DNA of 64,000 nt, taken from the NCBI GenBank assembly GCA_964497185.1, contig CAZCBX010000008.1:1-64000 (forward strand). The letters are read 5' to 3'. This DNA comes from CAZCBX01 sp964497185 (lineage in GTDB: Bacteria > Bdellovibrionota_G > JALEGL01 > JAGRMV01). Each line of letters starts with the position of its first letter. The first letter of the stretch is position 1. The translations under genes and the position numbers were made by a program. The notes beneath the pieces were generated by a model that was not told the origin of the DNA, ran no database searches, and was given only the letters and a program-made list of their open reading frames with translations. Positions 10,401 through 18,798 of this stretch are shown here, piece by piece.

Positions 10401-12516
10401 GGGTGATGACTATTTGCGGAAACACTTTCCGGATCAGATTCAAATCAAACCAAAGCTTACTAAAATGCAATCCAAAAAGCCCAATATGCTTCAGCGTGGT
10501 GTGGGCGCTACTTTAAAAGGGGTAAAAAGTTTTTATGATTTTATTTTTATCCAGCCTTATTTTCTAAAAAGAAAACTTAAAAAAATACAAGCCGAGATTA
10601 TTCGACTCGGTGAAAACGGGGATGGATCCATTCGTTTTGCAGAAGAGCGAATCGCGTCTATACTGGATAAAGCGCGAAGTTACGAAGGCCGCACTGGGTA
10701 CCGTGTATTTGAACCAGACGATGTCCAAGAAATTGCTGCGTCCATGCGATACCACAAGGTAGGCAAGGATGGCTTGCATTTGGAACGATTGTATGGATCA
10801 CGCAAACAATTGCTGGATGAATTTTTAGACCGTGTTCACGTACCCAATAGTCAGTTTCGTAAAACCATTTACGATTACATGGAACCTTTTTTGTCGGGTG
10901 AAATTGTTAGCCTGGAAGAATGGGGCGTGTTTTTAAACCATTTTCACAGACCATTGACCAACATCGAAGAATGCAAAGCGATGCTTAGCATCTTGAAATT
11001 TGCCAAGATGGAATATCGAACCATTGCTACGCAAGTTAAACGCATGTCACTTAATACACGTTTGTATGCTCAAAAAACAGATTATGTGCTTCGTAATGCC
11101 GATGATTTTTTTGATTTGGCCATGCACCTAAAGAATAAACATAAAGTAAAATTTTATGAATATGTCCAGCCGCTCTTGACACAGAAGAAAACCACGGTTG
11201 CGGAAATTGAAGAAGCGCTGCGATCAACCAATACTGCTTTTCGATATACAGATGTTCAACAGAATATTGTGCAGCTACAAAAAGAAGTGGCACAATTTCA
11301 AAACAGTTCTTTGCCACGGCTGCTTATCAGCAATCACGAAAAAGATTTCGTGGCTTTTCAGACCAAATACAACAATCGTTTGTATAAACGACTAAACGGG
11401 CTTACCAAAAAAGGCCACAGTTTTAAATATTCTTACCAAAATGCCTTGGCGAGAGTCCGAAACCAAAAAACCATGCACAGCGAATGCTCTCTTCCCAATT
11501 CAGCCATTCGATCCGATGCGAATAAAGCCATTAAAGATTTTACCAAATACATTAGCATCGCTTCCTATTCCGAAGCTTATTACCAATCGCATAAGCATCA
11601 AGAAATGGATTACGAGTGGTTTATGCGTGGCGGATTTGACGTTGCCATACCACTGCTGGCAGCCATGCTTCGTATTAATATCTTCACCAAAGAAGGTACC
11701 AGCCCGCTTTATAAACCACTGTTGGATGCCCTTTCAGCGGCAACCATCCCTGCTACCGTTGAGTTTATAGGCTATACTTCTTTTGATTATCTTTTTTGGG
11801 GACATGATGGGCTGTTGCTGCAAAATGACAATTTAAAAAAGCAATTCATGCAAGACATGCTGGCCTCCGAAGACATACAAGCCAAACTGGAACGTTATTA
11901 CAGTGAATATCCCGAAATCGTTGACCAAATCGAAGCCAATTTGCAAAAAATTGTTCAAATGATTGAGGAGCTAAAACTTGAGCAGCGCGATACGACCATC
12001 ACTCATGATGAGCTGTACAATGAGATGCTTCGCCGCAAACTCATTGAAAGTTTTGAAAGCGACCAACCGCTGCAAGACGAGATGCTGGACATTTATGCAG
12101 ACATTGTAGAACACGAGGATGAAATCCGCAGAGCCCAATACATTGATTTTCATGGATGGGATTTGGATCCCAAGGTGATGATGGTTCCTCCTCTGACCAC
12201 TGCCTATATGGTAGACCAAGTCGGTACACATACCAATTTAATGCACAGTGAAGAGTGGGATTGGTTTCAAGCATTGGGCATGGCAGATGGCGCGTATGAT
12301 GCGACCAACCGCTGGATGTTTTATCGGGTGTGGGATTTGGGTTTTAATAGTTGGCAACTCTATGTACGCACACACTTGGTGTATAAACTGCTTTGTGAGT
12401 ATCGATTTGCGCCTTCGGTCTTAAAAAATGGCTCGGCACTGTTTACCTATGCCGCATTTAAAGCCACGTTTGATCCATTTACTTTTTACACCCGCCTCTC
12501 TACTACGGGATACTAA
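7492..12516 (+). CDS. Giant exported protein, paralogue B (unknown family)
   Basis: This 1674-aa paralogue of the protein at 1097-6379 has a signal peptide ending SHA at about residue 25 (M5 is an alternative start). Its N-terminal part has C-x2-NP-x2-C near 109-116. A Pro/Ala-rich linker near 380 has no clear equivalent in paralogue A. YAKQHPS near 759 precedes a hydrophobic block at about 795-895 with two to three possible membrane segments. IEECK follows near 1157, C-x2-PNS near 1331, LDPK near 1558, LVYxxLCxxRF near 1629, and the extreme C-terminus matches DPxxxYxRxxxTG in both proteins. Overall identity looks low but the motif order is fixed, so the duplication is old. Role unknown; a structural or envelope role is more likely than an enzymatic one, given the absence of recognisable catalytic motifs. 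The gene ends 12 bases before the convergent glpK stop. Confidence 0.9.
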   Translation: MFTAMRSFRLFFAVALLGWMGWSHAQPFADQPQYIIPEICIDYAQKLPIFVQKSAEQTKNELKSDFIYGRHYNFQTINNDFYTSLQWLADELNIYQSEQLSPTAKYLYTCSINPERCNQFFTPDNPHHLRLFCSQQIFSAALLDMKAFQAQQKKKCEAPENYYNLPLHENKLYLLQCLQGQAIQDNPQASRSNFDGTLAWLEANEQAYYQKLTSVMEQSVSGSGMGYIYYKLFQAFSTDPTTFAQQANDYFHSYRMYETLATCQEDQQMFKDTLALSRNKMNQAGLAFLQTGLQEQFHGYQPSEQDQDFYKNLTRQYWQEDFARSSPQAWSFEQELQYYNAIHQNPDYFAKPITDHRSFVSPAQLSQLTSYLQNLESTQDTPASAPAPALPQSLDKKTLSHGRNILAFQAQPNGRTTRVDVYEKTAMSFDREKIERLFRLDEGFRSWYMDYLANLKASQHQASLEETVRDYYPRISNEFLPYYFMDLAQHQVIQEFQRMPISQAMLYGKDAQIFARYFDQWVCEQSLFQNHIFCAETYRTIRRDSLKHLHAELQYASHLEINDTDTYKTEIIDDQTLSQLNEKIQEANDFCYEIAVGREEFDDETVQRRLLEQHGTELQNQLQGILQYPLFEQAVGMDVSLDQFDLDIEHAPRKCFTQGHLIGAQHAYLGNIPKAKRNSALYGLIQVPGDENTPDQVVKRTRFVLTKDHLRKVEAQIHQYIEEELDVITEAAKLLPSDIEQHEEFLSNSVSFRMASLLKYAKQHPSQRVADHLCQLVRTSDLDAKETQAWIDIASRFALIFGTGLTLLTAGGTGLVSQALVIALFSGGYGAYLGTELHDQFEKQQQISTAHLSGNFLPEEALSLHNALSEEINSTTLGLTLTATLFVAADVAFLAKYGRTVTKYVSNGSFRATFNNRLRALEKYRVTHMNQPGGLDQGVFKENVRNFVADRSNLTPQQFDAYMKSLKIGRGDDYLRKHFPDQIQIKPKLTKMQSKKPNMLQRGVGATLKGVKSFYDFIFIQPYFLKRKLKKIQAEIIRLGENGDGSIRFAEERIASILDKARSYEGRTGYRVFEPDDVQEIAASMRYHKVGKDGLHLERLYGSRKQLLDEFLDRVHVPNSQFRKTIYDYMEPFLSGEIVSLEEWGVFLNHFHRPLTNIEECKAMLSILKFAKMEYRTIATQVKRMSLNTRLYAQKTDYVLRNADDFFDLAMHLKNKHKVKFYEYVQPLLTQKKTTVAEIEEALRSTNTAFRYTDVQQNIVQLQKEVAQFQNSSLPRLLISNHEKDFVAFQTKYNNRLYKRLNGLTKKGHSFKYSYQNALARVRNQKTMHSECSLPNSAIRSDANKAIKDFTKYISIASYSEAYYQSHKHQEMDYEWFMRGGFDVAIPLLAAMLRINIFTKEGTSPLYKPLLDALSAATIPATVEFIGYTSFDYLFWGHDGLLLQNDNLKKQFMQDMLASEDIQAKLERYYSEYPEIVDQIEANLQKIVQMIEELKLEQRDTTITHDELYNEMLRRKLIESFESDQPLQDEMLDIYADIVEHEDEIRRAQYIDFHGWDLDPKVMMVPPLTTAYMVDQVGTHTNLMHSEEWDWFQALGMADGAYDATNRWMFYRVWDLGFNSWQLYVRTHLVYKLLCEYRFAPSVLKNGSALFTYAAFKATFDPFTFYTRLSTTGY

Positions 12517-12528
12517 ACTTTTCACTGC

Positions 12529-14016
12529 CTAACTTTTTTGGCGAGCGTTAATGCCTTGCTGCCATTGGTTTAGCATGGCTTGGATGGTGTCTGGGGGTAT
12601 GGATGGGGTGATGGTTTGTCGGTTGGGTTTGATGTGATCGAAAGCATAGGGCTTGACCCAGCCGATGCCGATGGCGGCCAGCATGGCGGCGCCTTTGGCT
12701 GTGGCTTCGATGGTTTCTTGTGAGACATTGATTGGCCACTGCAGCAGACTGGCTTGAATGTTCATTAATAGCTTATTTTGAGATGCACCGCCGTCCATCG
12801 CCAATGCTTTGATGGGGCCTTGCATGTCGCTTTCAAACGCTTGAACCAAATCATACACTTGCAGCGCTATGCCTTCCAGTGCAGCTCTGGCAATGTGGGC
12901 TCGGGTTGTGCCACGCGTGAGGCCTGAGATTTCTCCTCTGACATCCGGGAGCCAATGGGGGGCGCCCAAGCCGGTAAATGCTGGTAGAAAAAATACGCCC
13001 CCATTGTCTGGGACGGTATTTGCCAGGGCTTCCACGTCTTGTGCGCGATCAATGATGCCCAAACCATCGCGTAGCCATTGCACCACGGCACCTGCCATAA
13101 ATACTGAGCCCTCCAAGGCATAATGGGTTTGATCGGCAATGGTCCATGCGACAGTCGTGAGCAAGCGGTTGGCAGATGGCAAGGGTTTGGTGCCGGTGTT
13201 GGCCAGCAAAAAGGCGCCTGTGCCGTAGGTGCATTTGGCTTGGCCTGGCTCATAGCATTGCTGTCCAAAAAGAGCTGCTTGTTGATCGCCCGCCATGCCC
13301 GCGATGGGGATGCCATCGGGTAAAAATGTGTGACCTTTGGTATGCCCCACCACTTCTGCATTGCCCACGATGGTGGGCAGCACCGATTCGGGTACTTGAA
13401 AGGTGGCAAACATGTCGGGGTCCCATTGTCCGGTTTTTATATTCATTAACTGCGTTCGCGATGCATTGCTGCGATCGGTTACGTAGGCTTGGCCGCCGGT
13501 GAGTTGAAAAACCAAAAAAGCGTCGATGGTGCCGATGCATAAATCATTTTCTTGATGCGCTTGCGCCACCTCAGGCACGTTTTGAAGCAGCCACTGGATT
13601 TTGGTGCCTGAAAAGTAAGGGTCAAGTAGCAGCCCTGTGGTTTTTTGAATGTGTGGCTCTAAGCCTTGTTTTTTAAGGGTTTGGCAAATGCTCTGCGTGC
13701 GTCTACACTGCCAGACGATGGCGTGATGCAGGGGCTTACCGGTGCTTTTGCGCCATGGCAGGACGGTTTCACGTTGGTTGGTGATGCCGATGGCATCGAT
13801 GTGGATGGCTTTTGTGTTTTGAGTTACGGCTTTGATGGCGTGAACCATGCTTTGCCATATTTGCTGGCCATCATGCTCCACCCAGCCAGGCCGAGGAAAA
13901 TGCTGCTCAAAGGGTTGATTGTCTGTGGCCACGACGCGCAAGTTTTGATCAAAAATGGCCGCAGTGGAGCCCGTAGTGCCTTGATCCAAACTTAAGATGT
14001 ATGACGGTTGTGCCAT
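12529..14016 (-). CDS. glpK: Glycerol kinase
   Basis: This catalyses ATP + glycerol to sn-glycerol 3-phosphate in the cytoplasm, the entry step of glycerol use. At 495 aa it has the usual family length. The N-terminal phosphate-binding loop DQGTTGS is at about residues 11-17, followed by the conserved PGWVEHD region and, in the C-terminal half, MDGGASQN (FGGY family). An excellent Shine-Dalgarno, AAGGAGG, lies 8 bases before the ATG (14025-14031). The gene follows glpD with a 24-base gap on the same strand, so the two probably form an operon. No glpF facilitator or glpR regulator is nearby in this window. Confidence 0.97.
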   Translation of the reverse strand: MAQPSYILSLDQGTTGSTAAIFDQNLRVVATDNQPFEQHFPRPGWVEHDGQQIWQSMVHAIKAVTQNTKAIHIDAIGITNQRETVLPWRKSTGKPLHHAIVWQCRRTQSICQTLKKQGLEPHIQKTTGLLLDPYFSGTKIQWLLQNVPEVAQAHQENDLCIGTIDAFLVFQLTGGQAYVTDRSNASRTQLMNIKTGQWDPDMFATFQVPESVLPTIVGNAEVVGHTKGHTFLPDGIPIAGMAGDQQAALFGQQCYEPGQAKCTYGTGAFLLANTGTKPLPSANRLLTTVAWTIADQTHYALEGSVFMAGAVVQWLRDGLGIIDRAQDVEALANTVPDNGGVFFLPAFTGLGAPHWLPDVRGEISGLTRGTTRAHIARAALEGIALQVYDLVQAFESDMQGPIKALAMDGGASQNKLLMNIQASLLQWPINVSQETIEATAKGAAMLAAIGIGWVKPYAFDHIKPNRQTITPSIPPDTIQAMLNQWQQGINARQKS

Positions 14017-14040
14017 GGGGCCATCCTCCTTTTTATGGGG

Positions 14041-15492
14041 TTATTCAAATTGCTGGGACTGGGTTTGATAGGCTTGAATTTGTTTGGAGAGCTGCGCGGG
14101 CGTGTAACCAAATGCGTCCGATAAACACTGGCCCACCATATTCCAATGACGTTGCCCATGATCGGGCATGCGCAGATTGGCCAAGGTGCGAAACAACAAT
14201 ACATCACTGACGGTGCAAGCTTGTTCGTGCTCAATCAAATGATGGACCTGCTCGGGGGTGAGTGTTTCAGGGTCTGCATGCAAAAGCTTGGGCCAAGGAG
14301 TATCCGCTGAACTTGAAGCGGTGGCCAACCCCATTTGTTTCAACATGTCATGGGCCATGTTTCGAAAGGTGGTGAGCTTGCCGCCGTAAATTTCCCATAC
14401 TCCGGGTTTGGTTTGTTGAACCGCATGTTCGCGGCTAAGGCTGGATAATGAAGCTTGGCCTTTTTGCCCCACCAACGTGCGCAAACCCGCAAAACTGGCC
14501 ATGGGTTTAAGGTCGTGGGCCGATACGTTTGGAAAATAGTGCGTGAGCGTTTCATGAATGTAGTCATGTTCTTGGGGTGTAATGCGTACAAAATCGGGTG
14601 CTTCGTTGGACGGTGTATCGGTGGTGCCAACCAGGGTGTGTCCGCACCATGGGATGACAAACATCACGCGCCCATCGGTGGGCGAAAACATGGTGACCGC
14701 CGAAGTCAGTTGCAGGGGGTTGCCTTGCAACACCCAGTGGGAGCCCTTGGAGTACACGATTTGCTTTTGCTTAGGGTCCGATAAGTCCATCCATGGGCCG
14801 GTGGCCAGCACGACTTTTTTGCCCACAAATTGTTGCACCCGTTTAGTGAGTTGATCGCAGGTCGTGAGTGTATGATGTTGGCTGGACGCGCTGCCAATGT
14901 GATCGACTTGCATATGGTTGAACGCTTGGGTGTGATCGGATTGCCCGGCCAATACGCTTGCCAAGGTAAGGTGGGTGTCCAACGTTTGTGCATCTTGATA
15001 AAGCATGCCGCCTTTGAGCTGCTGCTGCGAAAGCATCGGCCATTGGGTGGCAATGTCGTGGGGTGTTTGGTGGGAAGGGGTATGATGCAATTTGGCCAGC
15101 AAAGCATACATCCACGTACCGAGCCAAATGGTGGCTAACCAACGACGATCCCCCTGATACACAGGGAATAAAAAAGGCAGGGGCGTAACGAGTTGAGGGG
15201 CCAGCCTAAGCAGACGTTTTTTTTCTGCAATGGATTCGGCCATCAACCCAATTTTTGCCTGCTCTAAATAGCGAATGCCGCCATGAATCAGCTTGCTGGA
15301 ACACCATGACGTGCCACTGGCGTAATCGTTTTTTTCAAGGAGCAGGGTTTTGTGGCCGGCCAATGAGGCCTCACGAAATAAGCCTGCCCCGGTAATGCCG
15401 CCGCCTACAATGATTAGATCCCACTCTGTTTGCTGAGCGTGGGTGACGGCAATTTGACGTCGTTGCATCATGTTGGTGGCAGATTGATTCAT
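14041..15492 (-). CDS. glpD: Aerobic glycerol-3-phosphate dehydrogenase
   Basis: This is the FAD-dependent enzyme that oxidises glycerol 3-phosphate to dihydroxyacetone phosphate and passes electrons to the quinone pool at the inner membrane. At 483 aa it is slightly shorter than E. coli GlpD (501 aa). The dinucleotide-binding motif GGGITGAG is at about residues 31-38, followed by the typical LIHGGIRYLE segment. Later come the GTTDTP and YGGKLTTFR signatures of the DAO-type fold and the GlpD C-terminal domain. It is upstream of glpK and together they make a two-step glycerol pathway. Start choice is open: M1, or M8/M9 slightly downstream. No clear Shine-Dalgarno was seen. Confidence 0.96.
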   Translation of the reverse strand: MNQSATNMMQRRQIAVTHAQQTEWDLIIVGGGITGAGLFREASLAGHKTLLLEKNDYASGTSWCSSKLIHGGIRYLEQAKIGLMAESIAEKKRLLRLAPQLVTPLPFLFPVYQGDRRWLATIWLGTWMYALLAKLHHTPSHQTPHDIATQWPMLSQQQLKGGMLYQDAQTLDTHLTLASVLAGQSDHTQAFNHMQVDHIGSASSQHHTLTTCDQLTKRVQQFVGKKVVLATGPWMDLSDPKQKQIVYSKGSHWVLQGNPLQLTSAVTMFSPTDGRVMFVIPWCGHTLVGTTDTPSNEAPDFVRITPQEHDYIHETLTHYFPNVSAHDLKPMASFAGLRTLVGQKGQASLSSLSREHAVQQTKPGVWEIYGGKLTTFRNMAHDMLKQMGLATASSSADTPWPKLLHADPETLTPEQVHHLIEHEQACTVSDVLLFRTLANLRMPDHGQRHWNMVGQCLSDAFGYTPAQLSKQIQAYQTQSQQFE

Positions 15493-15556
15493 CTGCTACC
15501 AGCATACGCCGCTTTGGTATGGAAGTTAAGGATTCGTTTGTGGCTGTCTATTTGTT

Positions 15557-15626
15557 GGGGCTACGCCCTTTGGGATCAAGACAAGAGGACATACACGGGC
15601 GACGCCCGAGGGGATGTCCCCATTGG
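15557..15626 (-). repeat. Hairpin repeat unit 1 of 2
   Basis: First copy of a 70-base-period direct repeat between pckA and glpD. Each unit carries a small stem GGGC-NNC-GCCC (here 15558-15568), then CTTTGGGA, then a shared AAGACAAGAGGACA block, then a larger hairpin. Here the hairpin has outer arms GGACAT (15587-15592) and ATGTCC (15614-15619) and a near-perfect inner stem CGGGCG-A-CGCCCG (15596-15608). It ends with CCCCATTG, shared with unit 2. Noncoding; resembles REP- or MITE-like intergenic repeats. Confidence 0.75.
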
Positions 15627-15685
15627 CGGGCTTCGCCCTTTGGGAAAAAGACAAGAGGACACACCTGAAGGTATGTCCCCATTGA
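15627..15685 (-). repeat. Hairpin repeat unit 2 of 2
   Basis: Second copy of the repeat. The small stem is GGGC-TTC-GCCC (15628-15638) and the block AAGACAAGAGGACA is kept. The inner sequence of the larger hairpin differs from unit 1 yet still pairs: on the minus strand, GGACAUACC and GGUGUGUCC close a UUCA loop, with one U-G wobble. Keeping the pairing while changing the bases suggests selection on the RNA structure. The unit ends directly at the pckA stop codon. Confidence 0.75.
15646..15678 (-). terminator. Probable intrinsic terminator of pckA (part of repeat unit 2)
   Basis: On the minus strand, 8 bases after the pckA stop codon, a 9-bp stem with a UUCA loop (15657-15678, one U-G wobble) is followed by TCTTGTCTTTTT. 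A stable hairpin plus a T-rich tail is the form of a Rho-independent terminator. It would separate pckA from the glpD-glpK transcript downstream. The T tract is interrupted, so efficiency is uncertain. Confidence 0.5.
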
Positions 15686-17254
15686 TTAGATATTAGGGCC
15701 GGAGGCCATGATGGTGTTGTTGTCGCCGTGGAAACTGACAAAGTTTTCGGAAAACATGCCGCCCAATTTTTTGGCCGTGGCGCTGTAATCGCCTTGGGTC
15801 CAGGTGGTGGCAGGTTTTAAAAGTTGATCGTCTACACCATCAATGTGCGTCGGTACCAGCAAACCAAAGTTGTCTTCTTTGACAAACTCGGCATTTTCAA
15901 GCTCGTTGTTTTGGATGGCGTCGATGATTCGACGGGTCACTTTGAGTGAAAAACGGTGTCCCACACCATAACTGCCGCCGGTCCAGCCTGTGTTGATCAA
16001 CCAAACTTTGATGTTGTGTTTTTCAATGTACTGGCCCAACAGCTTGGCATATTCCATGGAGTTGCGCATCATAAAGGGCGCGCCAAAACAGGTGGAAAAC
16101 GTTGCCTGAGGTTCGGTCACACCCATCTCGGTGCCAGCCAATTTGGCGGTGTAGCCCGATAGAAAATAGTACATGGCTTGGTCTTTGTTGAGTTTACTCA
16201 CTGGAGGCAAAACCCCAAAAGCATCTGCACTTAAGAAAAACATGTGATTGGGCATTTTGCCTTTGGAGGTGGGCTCAACCCCATCGATAAAATCCAAAGG
16301 ATATGCGCAGCGACCGTTTTCAGCCAACGATTTATCATCAAAGTCTGGCGTTTTGTCGTCGTTGAGCACTACGTTTTCAAGCAGCGCACCGGGTGTGTTG
16401 CAGGCTTTAAAAATACCTGGCTCACCTTCTTCGGATAACTTGTAGGTTTTGGCATAGCAGCCACCTTCAAAGTTAAAAATACCGTCTTCGCTCAAGGCGT
16501 GTTCGTCATCGCCAATGAGCAGTCGACCTTCTTGCGTGGACAGTGTGGTTTTGCCAGTGCCAGACAACCCGAAAAAGACAGACACATCGCCATTGGCAGC
16601 CACATTGGATCCTGCGTGCATGGGCAATAAACCGTGCTCGGGCAAGATGTAATTCATGGCTGAAAAAAGTGATTTTTTGATTTCGCCCGAATACAAGGTG
16701 CCCATGATCAAAATTTCATGGTTGTCGAGATCCATCGCAATCACAGTTTCGCTGCGCAAATCATATTTGTCTTTGTCTGCTTGGTACGTCGGGGCATGCA
16801 AAATGGTGTAATGACCGAGCTCTGGGCTGAAGTCATCGTTGCGCATTAAATAATGGAAAAAAAGCGTATGGGAAGGATGGGTCGAAATCAGCTCAGCCTC
16901 AAGAGAATATTTGGCATGAGAGCCTACATTGCGGGTGCTCCAGTACAAGCGTGGTTGCTCATTGATGTGTGCAATCACGTCTTTTTTTAGATTGGCAAAT
17001 GTGTCTGCACTCATGCGATGCACATTGTTTTTCCAATCGATGGTGGATTCGGTGAGGTCGGAAGATACCACATATTTATCTTTGGCGGCACGGCCGGTGT
17101 GTTTTCCGGATTGAACTGCAAGGGCGCCTGCTTGGCTTTTTTCCGCACCTGTGTATTGAACGGCATGGTCCATCAAAAGCTGGTTGTCCGCGTTTTGAAA
17201 AACTTGATCCTCAGAGTGTTGAAAACCGTATTGTTGTAAAGTATCTTTGCTCAT
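15686..17254 (-). CDS. pckA: Phosphoenolpyruvate carboxykinase (ATP)
   Basis: This converts oxaloacetate + ATP to PEP + CO2 + ADP, the first committed step of gluconeogenesis, in the cytoplasm. At 522 aa it has normal length for the ATP-dependent family. Seen in order are the substrate loop SGKHTGRAAKDKYVV near residues 48-62, the kinase-1a (Walker-A-like) loop GLSGTGKTTLS near 230, the following IGDDEHA metal-binding segment, and the LSGYTAKLAGTE region. It is followed on the same strand by glpD-glpK, so this block serves growth on glycerol and on amino- or organic-acid carbon. A GAGAG about 7 bases before the ATG is a plausible ribosome binding site. Confidence 0.98.
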   Translation of the reverse strand: MSKDTLQQYGFQHSEDQVFQNADNQLLMDHAVQYTGAEKSQAGALAVQSGKHTGRAAKDKYVVSSDLTESTIDWKNNVHRMSADTFANLKKDVIAHINEQPRLYWSTRNVGSHAKYSLEAELISTHPSHTLFFHYLMRNDDFSPELGHYTILHAPTYQADKDKYDLRSETVIAMDLDNHEILIMGTLYSGEIKKSLFSAMNYILPEHGLLPMHAGSNVAANGDVSVFFGLSGTGKTTLSTQEGRLLIGDDEHALSEDGIFNFEGGCYAKTYKLSEEGEPGIFKACNTPGALLENVVLNDDKTPDFDDKSLAENGRCAYPLDFIDGVEPTSKGKMPNHMFFLSADAFGVLPPVSKLNKDQAMYYFLSGYTAKLAGTEMGVTEPQATFSTCFGAPFMMRNSMEYAKLLGQYIEKHNIKVWLINTGWTGGSYGVGHRFSLKVTRRIIDAIQNNELENAEFVKEDNFGLLVPTHIDGVDDQLLKPATTWTQGDYSATAKKLGGMFSENFVSFHGDNNTIMASGPNI

Positions 17255-17429
17255 GAAATAACTCTCTTTGTCTTGTTGTCTAGATCTGGAGCCACTTTTA
17301 GCAAAATTTGGCGCAGATTGCCATAAAAAACCAAGGCTGCGGGTCGAGGGCTTTTTAACAGCGGATAAGGTGACTTAAACATTGATTCCTTCAGCAAAAT
17401 AATCCACAATTATAAAATACCCCTAAATT
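17255..17429. promoter_or_regulatory. Divergent promoter region of pckA and a PilZ gene
   Basis: This 175-base noncoding gap lies between divergent genes. On the plus strand, TATAAAAT (about 17411-17418) lies 12-13 bases before the PilZ ATG, but no clear -35 box precedes it. I see no recognisable operator or riboswitch. Confidence 0.35.
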
Positions 17430-18236
17430 ATGAAAAAAAATGTACGAAAATTTGATCGATTTGAAGTGGAACTGCCTGTTCGACTGCTTAAAGACCCCCA
17501 CACCCAGGGCCGCATGGTGGATATCTCCCAAGAAGGGTGCCTGATCGTGTTTGATCAAGGCAAACAGATTACCGTCGGGACCCATCTTATTTTGCAAGTA
17601 TTTATGGACAAGTTGATGCCGGCAGCCGAAGTCACTTCGCCCAAAACCGACCTTGCCATGGCGCAGGGCGATGTTCAACGGGCGTCCAAGCTCATCCCTC
17701 GTAGTTCAGATGCCGAAGTGCGCTTGGCCGGTGAGGTGGTGCGGTATGCACCTTACAAGGGCAAAGAGGGACTGGGCGTTCGCATTCATGCACTTGAAGA
17801 ACAGGATATGCAGCGATGGCTTGATTTTTTGCAAAATCTACACGAAGAGCACGTATTTGGCTTTGGCTTGTTCAAAGACCTAAACTTGGAGTACGAGAAA
17901 AAAAACAAAACCCCAAAAGTTCCTTTCACCGTGCGGTTTCCCAAAATCTCCACCTTGATGAGCTTTTTACCCGACAAACCCGATGAGGTGTTTTTTGTGC
18001 CAACCAAAACCTCACGGCCACCCGGCACCCACATCTCGTTGACTTTGGTGCATCCAAAGGACCAGCGAACACGCACCCTCTATGCCATTGTTGAAGACTA
18101 TGGCCCCCACCCCACCAAAAAACATAAAATTGGGCTCCATTGTCGTTTTGACCACACCGAAGATGAAGTGTGTTTTCTCATCAATGATTTCATGGAAAAA
18201 AAGATTTATGTATCTACGCTGTTAAGTCGTGGCTGA
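17430..18236 (+). CDS. PilZ-domain protein (predicted c-di-GMP receptor), copy 1
   Basis: A 268-aa cytoplasmic protein. The N-terminal PilZ domain has both halves of the c-di-GMP-binding signature: RxxxR at residues 6-10 and DISQEG (D-x-S-x-x-G) at 31-36. The middle has a Lys/Ser-rich insertion and a second beta-rich stretch ending in a CRFDH segment. The C-terminal 100 residues resemble a second, degenerate PilZ-like barrel. A paralogue of the same architecture is encoded at 31808-32602. The downstream gene (thpR) overlaps it by 8 bases, so the two are probably co-transcribed. By family knowledge it would sense c-di-GMP and control motility, surface or polysaccharide functions; its target is not visible. 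Confidence 0.88.
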   Translation: MKKNVRKFDRFEVELPVRLLKDPHTQGRMVDISQEGCLIVFDQGKQITVGTHLILQVFMDKLMPAAEVTSPKTDLAMAQGDVQRASKLIPRSSDAEVRLAGEVVRYAPYKGKEGLGVRIHALEEQDMQRWLDFLQNLHEEHVFGFGLFKDLNLEYEKKNKTPKVPFTVRFPKISTLMSFLPDKPDEVFFVPTKTSRPPGTHISLTLVHPKDQRTRTLYAIVEDYGPHPTKKHKIGLHCRFDHTEDEVCFLINDFMEKKIYVSTLLSRG

Positions 18237-18798
18237 AACACGCACGCAGTTGTTTTTGGGTTTTGAACCGGACCCATCATGGACACAAGCTTTTGTGGCC
18301 CACCGGGCAAAAATAGAAGCAGTCGTTCACGATTTTCCCTACCGCTGGGTGTCCCCGGCCAATTATCATATGACGCTGCATTATTTTGGGGCTTGCACAG
18401 ACGCGCTTAAACAAAAACTGCTGCACGCCATGGCTAAGCTGCCATGGCAAACTGCGATTCCAATGGCGACCAAACAGTGGTCGCTCATGGGACAGCGGTC
18501 ACCCCGTTCTTTAACGCTTGAACTATCCATGAACCTAAACCATGCGTTTTTATTTGAAACCCAACGCTGGGTTCAGGAACATACCCAGCAAACATTTGCA
18601 CCGACACAGTTTCGTCCGCATGTTACCTTTGGCAAGCACAAAGGACGCGTTACGCCGGACAATCACCACACGCTCAACCAACGCTTGGCTCAGGTTGACC
18701 TATTTCAACAACCAATCACGATCCATCGGTGTGCACTCTACGAAACCCGCATCAAAGACGGCCAGGCTTCGTATGTGCCTTTGGCTTTTACCCAATAA
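18229..18798 (+). CDS. thpR: RNA 2',3'-cyclic phosphodiesterase (2H family)
   Basis: A 189-aa member of the 2H phosphoesterase (LigT/ThpR) family, which opens 2',3'-cyclic phosphate ends of RNA. Both catalytic HxTx motifs are present: HMTL at residues 47-50 and HVTF at 131-134. Length is typical. It begins with a GTG codon inside the last codons of the PilZ gene (8-base overlap), which argues for translational coupling. Its 3' end overlaps the convergent sua5 gene by 11 bases. Confidence 0.93.
   Translation: MAETRTQLFLGFEPDPSWTQAFVAHRAKIEAVVHDFPYRWVSPANYHMTLHYFGACTDALKQKLLHAMAKLPWQTAIPMATKQWSLMGQRSPRSLTLELSMNLNHAFLFETQRWVQEHTQQTFAPTQFRPHVTFGKHKGRVTPDNHHTLNQRLAQVDLFQQPITIHRCALYETRIKDGQASYVPLAFTQ

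Noticed and set aside
1097..12516. Giant proteins as RHS/YD toxins, RTX proteins or autotransporters
   Set aside because: No tandem repeats, no YD or GGxGxD arrays and no C-terminal beta-barrel-like segment were seen.
13176..13502. 108-aa plus-strand frame over glpK
   Set aside because: Antisense to a well-conserved gene and Cys/Trp/Arg-rich, as expected for a shadow of GC-rich coding sequence.
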